In this document: positions 35,001-47,200 of the stretch, in pieces
How positions within the stretch are numbered: position 1 is the stretch's first letter
Layout of the letters: every line of letters starts with the position of its first letter
DNA from: Platerodrilus igneus
Lineage: Eukaryota; Arthropoda; Insecta; Coleoptera; Lycidae
Direction: 5' to 3'
NCBI GenBank assembly: GCA_036346225.1
Contig: JARFIW010000942.1
Span: 1-64,000 of the forward strand
DNA length: 64,000 nt
Translations under genes and position numbers: made by a program
Notes under the pieces: model-generated
Database searches by the model: none
What the model saw: only the letters and a program-made list of their open reading frames with translations
Told to the model about the DNA's origin: nothing

Positions 35001-35007
35001 ATTACAG
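35001..35007 (+). other. Candidate splice acceptor of the zinc-finger gene
   Basis: ATTACAG after a T-rich stretch. The presumed exon then starts AACTATATTC with about 52 nt of leader before the ATG at 35060, which has an in-frame TAA directly upstream. Confidence 0.45.
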
Positions 35008-35059
35008 AACTATATTCATCCGCGACCTAGAGAATTAAAATATACTTGTGTACCTATAA

Positions 35060-36566
35060 ATGTTAACAACGAAAATGGACTGTAATATAAAGATAAATAC
35101 ATCTCCATCGAACGATAAATCATATGAAGATCTAGATATCAAAGAGGGACTTGATATTTTGGCCAAATTAACCGAGGAAGAGGAATCACTCTTACTATTT
35201 GACTTCATACCTTTGCCTACAACTAGCTTACTTAACGTTGCTAATACTTCCGAGGCCTACAATAAACATACATTAAAAGGTACTGATATAATGGAAAATG
35301 CTAGTGAAAGTACAAGAACAATACCTAAATGCAATTCCAAACAACAACAAAGTAATATAGGACACCTACATTTAAATACTAGACTACGATGTTGTAATAC
35401 ATGTAATTATAAGACCACAGCTAAGGGCAGACTAATTCAGCATATGAGAACACATACCGGCAAAAAACCATTGTCGAGTACGGATTGTCATTTCAAAGCA
35501 TGTCAAATGGGAAGTATAAATACACATATGAAAACACACACCGGTGATAAACGATATTCATGTATGATTTGTAGTTACAAAGCATACCAAACGAGTGATT
35601 TGAAAAGACATATGCGAACACATACTGGTGATAAACCATACGAATGTACAGTTTGTAATTTCAAAACATCTGTAATGAGCAATTTGAAAATGCATATGAT
35701 AACACATATCCAGGATAAACCATTTTTATGTATGGTTTGCAATTACAAAACAGCTCGAAAGAAAAGTCTAAAAATACATATGAAAACACATTTCAATGAT
35801 AACCCATTTTTATGTGGAGTTTGTAATTACAAAACTTTTCAAATGAGTAGACTAAAAACATATGAAAACACACACCGGTGATAAACCATATTCATGTATG
35901 GTATGTAATTACAAAGCATACCAAACGAGTGATTTTAAAAGACATATGCGAACACATACTGGTGATAAACCATATTCATGTATGGTTTGTAATTACAAAG
36001 CATGCCAAAAGAGTAGTTTGAAAAGACATATGGGAACACATACTGGTGATAAACCATATGCATGTACAGTTTGTAATTTCAAAACATCTGAAATGCGCAA
36101 CTTGAAAATGCATATGATAACACATACCGAGGATAAACCATTTTTATGTATGATTTGTAATTACAAAACAGCTCGAAAGGAAAGTCTAAAAATACATATG
36201 AAAACACATTTCAATGAAAACCCATTTTCATGTATAGTTTGTAAGTACAAAACTATTCAAATGAGTAATCTAAAAATACATATGAGAACACATACTGGTG
36301 ATAAACCATTTTCATGTATGATTTGCAATTTTAAAGCAATTCATATGAGCAATTTAAAAAGACATATGCGAACACACACTGGTGATAAACCATATGCATG
36401 CACGGTTTGTGATTACCGTGCATCTGCAATGTACAACTTGAAGATTCATATGAGAAGACATACCGGTGATAAACTATTTTCATGTGTGGTTTGCAATTAC
36501 AAAGCAGTTCATATGGGAAATCTAAAGGTACATATGAAAACACATTCACATTTTGGTGATAAATAA
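35060..36566 (+). CDS. C2H2 zinc-finger protein, 14 fingers (copy B, full length)
   Basis: Start at ATG 35060. About 110 residues with an acidic patch (LTEEEESLLLFDF) and a Ser/Gln-rich stretch precede 14 fingers of the C-x2-C-x12-H-x3-H type with HTGDKP-like linkers. Finger 2 has lost its first Cys (SSTDC). Finger 6 is cut by a 2-nt loss near 35857: sister units read CTAAAAATACATATG, this one CTAAAAACATATG, so the frame ends at 35881 and resumes at 35871. Fingers 3-6 and 7-11 repeat the same order of finger types, an internal duplication. The protein is probably a nuclear DNA-binding factor; the target is unknown. If the 2-nt loss is a base-calling error, the gene is intact to TAATAA at 36564. 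Confidence 0.85.
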
Positions 36567-36735
36567 TAATCCTGCATGGTTTGTGATTTCAAAACATCTC
36601 GTAAAAAAACTAAAAGGACATATGAGCGTACATACTGGAGATAAACCCTATACATGTCCGGTGTGCGATTATAAAGCATCTCGAATGGCCTATTTAAAAA
36701 TGCATATAAGAGCTCATACTAGTGATAAACTCTAG
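36567..36735 (+). pseudogene. Two decayed terminal fingers (copy B)
   Basis: As in copy A, after TAATAA one finger broken by an A-run indel and one clean finger (CPVCDYKASRM) remain, ending at TAG 36733. Confidence 0.65.
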
Positions 36736-37722
36736 CGTACAGGCGGTTTCCTTGATTAATAAAAACTAAGGCGGTCTGGTTGTGGAATTTTTCCAATTGA
36801 AACATGATTGTTGGCGCTTCGTGCTCTTGAGGGCGATCCTATGGTAATAAATCTGTACAATTTACTTATGGTGGGATTCGTTTCATAGTGTTGATATAAG
36901 AGTTTAATTCGTTGTTTCTATTAGTTTTGGTGGTTACAACGAGATAATCTGAAGAAAAACTGTTAATGCATCAGTAGTTTGGTCAGTTCCGCTTTGCACA
37001 CTTTTTAAGTTCCCTCCAACAAATTTGGTGCTCTTCTTTGTTATGTACCATTTCATATATGAAAATTTATTACTTCATTACGTTAAAAATCATTCAATTT
37101 TTAGTCATTTGAATTTACGGATTGTAACAGATTTTTTTTATATTGAGAAAATGTACTGGTACGTTTAGGTAAAAAGATTATGGGTTAACAAACGCACCCC
37201 ATCCCAAAATTATAATCCAAAAAAGCTGACATTTTAATCCGTAACAAGGGACTTAGACTTCCGGAATAACCCTAGACTCTAATTTCAGCGGAGTTTGACG
37301 AGACTAATAGGCGTTTCATTGCGAATTGCCATTAACTGTTGCTACGCTTAATAAATGTTTACCAAGAATATCGTCCAGAAAGTGTAGGAACTAAACGGTA
37401 ACTAACGGATCTAACCGCAAATGCCTAATTCGTAATATTTTCGTTATATAATCTATAAAAAAGATATCTATAGGTTTACGAACTTTAATTATCATAACTA
37501 AATAACAAGATACCAGTATAAATGGAAAGTAATACAAAGCGTAAATGCACTAACCATGTATACTTGTACTCACACCAATTAGGCCGCTCTACTTATACGA
37601 GGAAGATAACTTATTACTTATAGTATAAACTTTTTATCATTAAGTACATTTTTGCTGGGAACTTATGGACAGGTGGTGGTCATACTTTTAGCATAGATAT
37701 TTACTGATATCACAAGAGCAGG

Positions 37723-38096
37723 TGTTAAGGCTTTATAAGTATTTTGGTTGTAGTGTAGTATGCCAATCACAATTAATTTAAGTCCTTAAACTATTCCCAC
37801 CTAGAAACCCTCCATTATCCCTACCTTTAGTGCAACGACATAAAAGGGTTGGTAATGTACGAGTGGACGACTATTCAACTTCGTTCTCGCTTGGCTTTGG
37901 TTCGTGATTTAGTTCGGTGCATCGAGCATCAGTAATTAGCAACAATTAGTGAACAATTATACATACAGTCCATAATTATCTGATAGCAGTGCAAGTACAA
38001 TCAACCACTACAACCAGTGAAAGGTAGGTGATATATTCCTTTAAATTATCATTTCCTTTGTGTGATTGTAAATGCAAATTAACATTTTGATTAACA
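37723..38096 (+). repeat. BEL 5' LTR
   Basis: 374 bp. It has GTACGAGTGG where the 3' LTR and the copy C LTR have GTACGGTGG. Confidence 0.94.
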
Positions 38097-38100
38097 TTTT

Positions 38101-38113
38101 TGGTCCTTTGAGC
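38101..38113 (+). other. BEL primer-binding site
   Basis: TGGTCCTTTGAGC starts 4 nt after the 5' LTR and would pair with a tRNA ending ...GGACCA. Confidence 0.6.
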
Positions 38114-38652
38114 AAATATTTTGCTTATTAATTGGTTTATTATTGGCATTTTGGCATTCAATTTAACTACATTGTTAATTGCTCTTCGCTTAAATTAGGG
38201 GTTGACCGCATTTAGAAGAAAAGTGTAGTCATACCACCAGTTTCATAGTCAATTGTGTAAACTAACTTATAGTAGATGCAATCTCGCATTAAATTTGAAA
38301 TTTTGTACTGATACAGAATCTTATAAAGCCTTAAAATGACAAATCTTTGTAAATTTTAGGGATAGTTAACGTAAGAATTTGTAGTCAGAAAAGTGTTTAA
38401 GCAATACAGTTATTTTAAACTTGTAATTCAAGTTCGCTAGAGAATTCAGGTATTCGTAAAACCGGGTAGAATAAAACCCTTTGCTCTTTGTCATATTGAA
38501 ACTTGCAAGCTCCCGTTAGGCACGTTGTAGTAAAAATTCTTTAACAGGTAGTTCAACATTACCCTTGGTATATCCTATTATTAGGTGAACAAACCCTTCA
38601 TTTTGTAGCTGAAATCAATATAAAATCGATATTAGTAACCTTGTTCGTTAGG

Positions 38653-39965
38653 ATGGCACATATTTCATCGGATAGGTTGATAGTGGATTTAAAGGCCGCA
38701 CTCGATAGATTATCTGATATATCTGGTGCGATAGATAAATTGGAGCATATTAAAGGCAATTGTATTTCTGTTAATATTATGGCTGAAAGCGCCTTTGATA
38801 TCAAAAACGATGTAGATACTGCTTATAAAACGTGCATATTGGATGAGGACAACTCTGAATTATTAAATGCAATTACAACACTAAGAATTGAAATAGATAG
38901 GTCTTTGTTAAACATTAAAATTATTAAAGCTCAGTTTGATAATATATCCACTGCTGAAAAATGCTTGACTGAAAATATTACTAGCATCGGCTCATGTACT
39001 AATATTCGTCTCCCTCGGATAGAAATGAAAAATTTTCTGGAAAAATAGAACATTTCAAGAGTTTATTCAATTTTTAATAATTTAGTTCATGAAAATAATC
39101 AATTGCTACCGATCGAAAAGTTCTATTTTTAATTGATGCGTTGGATTTTAAGTCTAGAGAACTCATTAGACATTTGCAAATTTCGAATAATAATTATATG
39201 CTAGCTTATTCAATTATTGTGGAGAGGTTTAATTCAAAACGTTTAATTGCAAACACGCATTGGAATGCTTTAGAATCGTCACCAAAAGCAAAATTTAATT
39301 CACATACAGATTTAAGAGAATTGCTTAATTGCTTTACGGAAAATATATCAAGCTTACGTCAAACTAAGATTGATTTGCTCGACTTCGTATTGTTTAATTT
39401 GTTATCAAAAAAGGTAGATACAAATCTGTTGAAAACATTTGAATTAGAAAATACATCAGACATTCCATCTTATGATCAATTAAAATTATTTCTAGAAAAA
39501 CATTGCAAGGCATTAGAAATTAGCAATATGGTTGTTTCCGATACACCGTCCAAATTTAATACGTCCATTAAACAAACCATATCATCTAGTGTACCTTCTA
39601 AACGTTCCTTTGAATATTCAAAACCCCAAGTTCGAAAGTCATTCGTAACAACTTCATTCGCTCAGAAATGCAGTCTTTGCAGTGGTACTCATAACTTATA
39701 CCAATGTGAAATGTTTCTGAATAAATCGCCACAAGACCGTTATAACTTTGTTAAAGACAAACACTTATGCATTAATTGTCTTCGCAACTCTCATATGGTT
39801 ACACGCTGCTCTTCCAAACTTGTTTGTAAAAAGTGTGCAAGGGTCATCATACTTTATTGCACTTTGAAAACCCTACAGTTGCACAGAAACCTGCAATCAC
39901 TCAGGCAACAGATCAACTTCCGAACCCACCTGCAACACTACTACAAGTACGTTGTTATCATCTAG
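38653..39965 (+). pseudogene. BEL Gag
   Basis: ATG 38653 (MAHISSDRL). An N-terminal helical region runs to a frame break at 39048. The capsid-like part (LIRHLQISNNNYMLAYSIIV) starts at 39141. The C-terminal Cys/His cluster has CSLCSGTHNLYQCEMF and CINCLRNSHMVTRC, then VCKKC. The protein forms the particle; the knuckles bind RNA. The break at 39048-39141 follows T/A runs. Confidence 0.85.
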
Positions 39966-40695
39966 ATCGTCCAACACAATGACGTTATTAGGCACCGCAA
40001 GAATTTCAATTACAGATGGGTTTGGTAAAGTTCAGACAGTAAGAGCACTTGTAGATAGTGCATCAATGGAAAATTTCATGACTGATAAGTGTTGTCGACG
40101 CTTAGGTTTAAGAAAATCGAATATTTCAATGAAGGTTGAAGGCTTAGGTCTATCTGCTTCTCATGCGTATGGACAAGTATCGTGTAAAATTAGTCCTCAA
40201 GGTAAAACTGTTCCAGAGTACAGTATTGATTGTTTTGTTTTACCAGACATTTGTGGAACCCTTCCTTCATCAAGGATCTCACCAAATAGTTGGCCTCACA
40301 TAGTTGGATTAGATTTAGCAGATTCGGACTTCGACAAACCTAGCCATATCGATTTATTGTTAGGTGCAGATTTGTTCGCGTGTTTTATTAAACGCAACTC
40401 GCATTGGGTCACTAGAAGAACCCGTGGCAATTCACACTACCTTTGGGTGGATATTAACAGGAAGGTTCTTTCTTCTGTTACATCTCGTATATCATTAGCT
40501 GCACTTGTAGAAGATGCTAACATTACTCGATTTTGGGAACTGGAAAATATTCCAGATTCTAACAAATTATCTCCTCATGCGGAAATTTGTGAAAGGCATT
40601 TTGTGGACACTCACAAGCAGGATGACACCGGTCGTTTTATTGTTTTGTTACCTTTCAATGGTCCTGAACCGCTATTTGCTGGCTCTCGGAAATAG
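39952..40695 (+). CDS. BEL protease region of Pol
   Basis: An open frame of 247 codons with the aspartic protease motif VRALVDSASMENFMTDKC (D-S-A-S, a form found in BEL/Pao) and the downstream LLLGADLF segment. It overlaps the end of gag and the start of the RT frame. The frame is intact here, then shifts near 40690 into the RT. Confidence 0.82.
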   Translation: MLSSRSSNTMTLLGTARISITDGFGKVQTVRALVDSASMENFMTDKCCRRLGLRKSNISMKVEGLGLSASHAYGQVSCKISPQGKTVPEYSIDCFVLPDICGTLPSSRISPNSWPHIVGLDLADSDFDKPSHIDLLLGADLFACFIKRNSHWVTRRTRGNSHYLWVDINRKVLSSVTSRISLAALVEDANITRFWELENIPDSNKLSPHAEICERHFVDTHKQDDTGRFIVLLPFNGPEPLFAGSRK

Positions 40696-40699
40696 CACT

Positions 40700-41450
40700 T
40701 CGAAGATTTCTTTCACTAGAACGCCGTTTGAAATAAATCCTCAACTGTATAATTCGTACAGAGAATTTATGCAGAATTATATCGATAGTGGTCACATGTC
40801 TCGTATTGTATCGGATTCAACTCGATCGTCTACATTATCGCCGGTATATTACATACCACATCACGCCGTGTTCAAACCAGACAGTACAACTACAAAACTT
40901 CGTGTCGTATTTGATGCTTCAGCCAGCGCTCACAGTGGAGGGTCTTTAAATGATCATTTACTCGCAGGCCCCTCTTCAAAAAGATATCATGGAGTTGTTA
41001 TTACACTTTCGTTTACATTCTGTAGTTTTAACTGCGGACATTAAGCAAATGTATAGACAGATTCTTATTTCTACTAGCCATCGAGACTATCAACGTATAG
41101 TTTGGAGATTTAAGTCCTCGAGTCTGTTATCGATTATCAGCTAAACACTGTTACATACGGCATCACATCATCACCATTTTTAGCCATGCGTGTAATTCAA
41201 GAACTTGCAAAAGTCAATCGTTACGTTTTCCTATTGCTTCCAAGATTTTAGCATCGGATACGTACGTGGATGATTTGATTACAGGGTGTGATTCGATAGA
41301 GGATGGCAAACGACTCGTGTATGAATTAAACCAAATTTGCCAATCAGGTGGTTTTATGTTGCGAAAGTGGAATAGCAACGTGCCAAGTGTCATTGGCCAT
41401 TTACCTGATTCCGTTCGGTATCAGCAAGCATTTTGTTTGAAGAGGTAAAC
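40700..41450 (+). pseudogene. BEL reverse transcriptase
   Basis: Frames 40514-41044, 40950-41144 and 41266-41448 together give YYIPHHAVFKP, LRVVFDASASAHSGGSLND, VVLTADIKQMYRQI and the catalytic YVDDLITGCDS. Shifts near 40995, 41115 and 41250 break it. Confidence 0.87.
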
Positions 41451-41532
41451 AATACTTCTCAAAAATTTTAGGACTGCAATGGCAACCATTGAGTGATGTG
41501 TTGTTTTACAATCTTAATATCGTTGATCGGCC

Positions 41533-42348
41533 TTGTACCAAAAGGAATATGGTTTCGAAATTGCAAGGATCTTTGACCCTCTGGGGTTATTATCACCATT
41601 GGTCTTCTTCGCAAAACATTTGATTCAATCTGTATGGATATTAGGAATTGGCTGGGATGAACTTCCTCCCCAACAAATTGTTTTAAAATGGAATCTGTAT
41701 CTTCAACAATTACCCGAGTTATTGAAAATTGAAATTCCTCGACGGATTCTTTGCGATAACCATCAAACTGTACAAATTCATGCATTTTGTGATGCATCGG
41801 AAGCTGGATATGCAGCAGCAGTTTATCTCCGCTGTGTCGATGAGAAAGGGAACATCCAAGTATCATTGGTCTGTGCCAAATCTAAAGTCGCACCAACCAA
41901 TCGTATATCATTACCTCGATTAGAATTGTGTGGTGCAGTGTTGTTGTCGAACTTGGTCGAGTATGTGCAAAATACGTATAGAGATAATTTAGTATTGGAC
42001 GATACATTTGCGTGGTCAGATTCCACAGTAGCATTAGCATGGATTCGATCTTCGTCGTATAATTGGAAGACCTTTATTAGCAATCGTGTCTCGCATATCC
42101 AAGAACGAGTGGCTCCATCATCGTGGCATCATATTAAATCACAGGATAATCCTGCTGATTGTGCATCAAGAGGATTATTAGCTGCTGAGCTTGTTAATCA
42201 TCCTTTGTGGTGGACGGCTCCACCATGGTTACTATTACCTAAAGAGAATTGGCCTGCTCATATGGAACCAACTCTTACAGATCACACTCAGATGCACATT
42301 GAAAAAGAACTTTATCCCTTAATATACACGTTGCAGATCATTTCGTAG
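41533..42348 (+). CDS. BEL RNase H and connection domain
   Basis: An open frame of 271 codons. It starts in the RT connection (FDPLGLLSPLVFFAKHLIQ, a BEL/Pao hallmark) and continues with RNase H: IHAFCDASEAGYAAAVYLR, LPRLELCGAVLLS and TFAWSDSTVALAWI, ending with the region before the integrase (DNPADCASRGL). Confidence 0.87.
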   Translation: MYQKEYGFEIARIFDPLGLLSPLVFFAKHLIQSVWILGIGWDELPPQQIVLKWNLYLQQLPELLKIEIPRRILCDNHQTVQIHAFCDASEAGYAAAVYLRCVDEKGNIQVSLVCAKSKVAPTNRISLPRLELCGAVLLSNLVEYVQNTYRDNLVLDDTFAWSDSTVALAWIRSSSYNWKTFISNRVSHIQERVAPSSWHHIKSQDNPADCASRGLLAAELVNHPLWWTAPPWLLLPKENWPAHMEPTLTDHTQMHIEKELYPLIYTLQIIS

Positions 42349-42599
42349 ACTCGATGGTAAATCAATTTTCAGATTTGCGAAAAATATGCAGGATTCTGGT
42401 ATATATTTGTCAGTTCATTCGTAACTTGAAAGTTCGTGCAAATTTGGATATTGGAAACTTAGAACAATTATTGGTCTCCCGAACAGTATGCACTTCATTT
42501 ATTAATAAAACGGGTTCAAGAACAAGTTTTCAGTCAGGACATTGATATCATTCGAAAGGAAAACTTAGTAATAAACAACTTCGACCTCTCAGTCCTTTC

Positions 42600-43798
42600 C
42601 TTGACAGTGATGGGTTGTTAAGGGTGGGCGGCCGGTTGCGAAATGCAGACGTATCTTATGATACAAAATTTCCATTGCTACTTCCTCGGTCACACCGGGT
42701 GACAGAGCTCATTATTCGAGATTGCCATACGAAATATTTACACCCTGGACTTAGAACTACTCATTTTTGTTAGTACAAAATTTTTGGATTCTGTCTGCAA
42801 AAGGGCTATTCAACAGTGCCTAAACTCTTGTATTCGATGTTTTCGTCAAAACCTATTTCGCTATGTCCTCCTATGGGCGACTTGCCCCCGCTAGACTTAC
42901 TGCCGGTAAAGCGTTTCTACATACTGGGGTAGACTACGGTGGACCCTTTTCTATCACCATGAATCGTATTAGAGGTGCCAAATCATTGAAAGCCTATGTT
43001 TGTTTATTTGTTTGTCTTAGTACAAAAGCGATACATCTGGAGTTGGCATCAAACCTATCTAAAGAGGCCTTTATTGCAGCTTTACGGCGGTTTGTAGCAC
43101 GAGAGGTAAATGCTTGCAAATTTATAGTGACTGTGGAACAAATTTTATCGGAGCATCTCGGGAACTAATCGAAAATATGAAGCAGTCATCTGAAACGGAA
43201 GGTATTCACTTTGTTTTTAATCCTCCGTCGGCTCCTCACTTTGGGGAATGTGGGAAGCTGGGATAAAATCTGTAAAGTCCCATCTCAAGAAGGTGGTAGG
43301 CGAACAAATTCTCTCGTACGAAGAATTTAACACCATTCTAGTTCAAATTGAAGCCATCTTAAACTCCAGACCTTTATGTCCAATGAGTAACGATCCCACT
43401 GATTTTTCATTCTTAAGTCCTGGTCATTTTCTGAACGTAGAACCAGTGTCTGTCATTCCCGACCCTAATGTCTTAGATCTGAAACTATCTTCCTTAAATC
43501 GTTGGCAACTGGTTCAACGTATTCAGCAATCATTTTGGAAACGGTGGCATTTGGAGTACCTGCACACACTTCAACAGAAACCAAATGGTTTTCTGCTAAT
43601 TATTCGTTAATGGTGGGAACGTTGGTGTTGATTAAGGATACTCAAGTGTCTCCATTACAGTGGAAAATGGGACGTATACATACGTTGCATTATGGAAAGG
43701 ACAATGTTTGTCGTGTGGCTACCGTGGCAACATCCCAGGGACTATTTAAAAGGCCCGTGGTGGTAAAATTGCCCTCTCCCATTTCAGAGGCAACTTAG
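42600..43798 (+). pseudogene. BEL integrase
   Basis: The zinc-binding part around 42720-42850 (HPGLRTTHF, then CIRCFRQ), core with THTGVDYGGPFSI-type first D (42913-42950), the second D in a SDCGTNFIG segment that is out of frame in this copy, and the third acid near the MWEAGIKSVKSHLKKV region (43248). The C-terminal part has LVLIKDTQVSPLQWKMGRI. Copy C (59321-60320) has different single-base breaks, so the two copies partly complement each other. Confidence 0.87.
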
Positions 43799-43923
43799 TA
43801 TTATAGTTAGTATATTAGGGTAAGTTAACTTTTAAATTTACGATTATATATATATTTTTTTTTTTTTGCTCGTTTAGACACACTTAGAAAATAAGTTCCT
43901 AATACTTATTTTGGTGGGCGGTA

Positions 43924-44296
43924 TGTTAAGGCTTTATAAGTATTTTGGTTGTAGTGTAGTATGCCAATCACAATTAATTTAAGTCCTTAAACTATTCCCA
44001 CCTAGAAACCCTCCATTATCCCTACCTTTAGTGCAACGACATAAAAGGGTTGGTAATGTACGGTGGACGACTATTCAACTTCGTTCTCGCTTGGCTTTGG
44101 TTCGTGATTTAGTTCGGTGCATCGAGCATCAGTAATTAGCAACAATTAGTGAACAATTATACATACAGTCCATAATTATCTGATAGCAGTGCAAGTACAA
44201 TCAACCACTACAACCAGTGAAAGGTAGGTGATATATTCCTTTAAATTATCATTTCCTTTGTGTGATTGTAAATGCAAATTAACATTTTGATTAACA
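43924..44296 (+). repeat. BEL 3' LTR
   Basis: 373 bp, followed by the target duplication GCAGG. A purine-rich GGTGGGCGG lies a few bases upstream (43913-43921). Confidence 0.94.
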
Positions 44297-47200
44297 GCAG
44301 GTAACGAAAGTCACAATTCTATTACTTCTTTTAAACAATGGAAGCTACATTCTTTTGGGAATATTTACGCAAAAATAACAAGTATTTTTTAGTAGCTGGA
44401 AAATTGTATTTGTTATCAAATTAATACGTCCGAGTGGTTAAAATTATTGCAGACATTATTGGCAACAAATTTGCATATCTATCAGATCTGAACTATAACA
44501 TTTCAAATTACTTTTATAATAATTACAATGGTCTTTAATAAGAATAGTGTTAAGAATCAAAGTATGTAGTCTTTTACATTAACCACAGTGCGACATAACA
44601 TCAAACAGAACTAGATATTTTTATAATGACAATTTAGATTTCTTATGAACTTTGAACGTAAAGTTATTTAATTAGAAGTCCTTTATTAAACTATCACACT
44701 CACCAAACAGTTTGTGTAGAGTAATTTGAGTGTTATACCACCTTAAATGAAGGTGTATGGACGCTAGTTTTGCATAATGCTTTACATAGTAACGGCAAGA
44801 AGTAGCTTCTAATACTGACACATTTTCTTGCTATTACATACACAACAAAAAATCTTTTTAATTCTAAATAAAGCACAAAGTATATAACAATTCATTGTTT
44901 AGCTTCTTCTAATGTTGTTTATTAGCCTAAACGGAAGACACGATACGAGTATGTAGGGTTATCCTAACTCCTTGAATCGGCCTTCCTTCTGCAAATGTCA
45001 ACTGGAAAATATTACTGATTTTTCATAACCAATTCCATGATGGGATTTCTTTGAGTCAATTGAAACGCACAGCGGTTGCCATAAAGAAAAGCATTATATT
45101 TCGGACGTGACAAGAAATTTATACATACGGTCCCATATTTTGTAGCAACAGATGTTAAAAGTAAGAAACCATGCATAACTTAAAGTTGAACGTAGTAATT
45201 AATCGAAATTATTTATTATAAATCTAAAAAGGTTGCCGTAGATACATCGTTATACAAAACTGCTATTTAACATCATCATAAAAATATGGTAATAAAACGT
45301 GGTTTTTGCTTAAATTTTGTTTAAACTTCGTAAAAAAAAATTTGTTACGCTGTAAAAGGAAAAAATGTTAGATGTATTTTAATTAAATTGTAATGACCAA
45401 CCATTTTTAATTGAAACTCCAACTGGCTGTGTCCGTCTATTCAGACACCCAGACAAAAATCTTTCAGCGCAAAACGCCAGTCGCTCGCTGCCAACTTCAT
45501 TCCCATGTTGCTTAGATTAGGGTGACGAACAACTTCTTAACTAAACATTGTAACCAGAGAACGCAATACAAGGTCAAAACAAGCATACGTCAAAAGTAAC
45601 TTATCTAGTTTTATCACTGTAGAATGAAACAAAAAAGGCTAAATATAACAAAAAATACTTTTTGCTTCAAGGTTTAAGTTTACGTACTTTGCTTTCGACG
45701 AATTCAACTACGAAAGTTAACATTTGTTTTGCAATGATAATTTTTTATAACTTCGACTTAATAGGGTACAGGGTACAGCAAAATACAATACAGGGTATGT
45801 CGCGTATAAAACGACTAAAGTCAAATCTATTTGACAGTCGAGTTTGCTCGTTCTTTACTAAATTCACGAGTTCGCTTATCCCTATTCTAATCTTTATCTA
45901 GACATATAATCTTTATTAGTTAGAATTTTCCTGAATGTTGCTAGTTTAATGGTACTTAGATAAAACCCCCGTGTTATCTTTACAAGATAAAACATCGACT
46001 TATTTTAGTCATATTATATTGGGAATTCCGTGATTATTTCATCGGGAAAGAAGTTTATAATTAAATTAGGTAAACGACTCCCTTGATACTTAGCGTTTGG
46101 TCGCGTTGTTTCTTCTCCGCTAAGTCGAGCAGTTGCAAATTCCTATCAAGGAAAATGTACTTTCTCTTTTTACGTGACTGGTAAATACTTACCGTTGAGA
46201 TTCCTTTAATAGCATAGTTAATATTTTTAGCCCGAATTTGTAATTAAGATTCTTTAGCTCTTAGAGCTAAGTCGAATTTGTACTCAATGCGCATATAATT
46301 TTAGATCTCCAAATTTATACGGAACATTTTTGATTTTTAACTAAGGTTGCTTCGTTGTACCTTAGAAATTTACGTTATCGATACAACATATTTTCTCCGG
46401 CTACCCATCCTCTTCACGGCATGCGGAAAAGTATATTAGATGATGATGGACAGCCAGCTGATTGCTTTCACTTCTGAATGGCATGGAGTTTGCGTTCATT
46501 CTAAAATATCAAGAGTAACGCTATAGATTAACATTTATTTAATAATTGTTGTTTCATCTTTAAATGGATTATTGTACGTATGTGTGGGTTTCAAGTATTT
46601 ATGTGTTTCAGTATCCAGTCAGAGCGAAATGGATCTGCATCAACTTAGTAAGCAAGTTTATATGAGTAGTATTGATTGCTTGCTGTGCCAACACATCAGT
46701 ATTAATTATGGTAGCTAAAAACCACTTAATTTGTTATCCTAAATTATGCGGTAATATTTTAGGGAGCGTATACTTGCCTAGTTAGTCTGGTTCGAAAACA
46801 CCCTCCGAGTTGCTTGTTACTAGATGTAAGTAGTATTTAAGATGGGGGGGACACCGATGTTTTGTCCGTACAATTAAATTTTGTTTTGCTATTCAAATTA
46901 TTGGCAATTATTTATTAGACATAATTTATGTGCGTTTTGGGTTTAATTATGCTTGCAGGTACAGGTGCTCGACGAGAAAAGTGAATTGGTTGGTGTGTAC
47001 TGTCATTTAGTCTTTTAGACCACCTACCCTCACCAATTTCCGACTAGGTGTACCGCGACATTCGTTTTCTTGCTCTTCCTATCCACACTTCCTTTGTCAC
47101 CCCGTAATTCAAAGGGAGCATTTCGTTCAGTTCCTACTGGTCCGTTCGTATTGCGGGTAACATCTTAAAAAGAGAAACAAAAAGAAGTGATGTACCATAA

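Larger units (their letters stand above)
37723..44296 (+). mobile_element. BEL/Pao LTR retrotransposon
   Basis: 6.57 kb. LTRs of 374 and 373 bp start TGTTA and end TAACA and differ by a single indel. A 5-bp GCAGG target duplication flanks them (37718-37722, 44297-44301). The uninterrupted site is seen in copy A near 1525. A TGGTCCTTTGAGC primer site lies 4 nt after the 5' LTR. Gag with zinc knuckles, protease, RT, RNase H and integrase are in BEL/Pao order, broken by several frameshifts despite the fresh LTRs. Confidence 0.95.
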
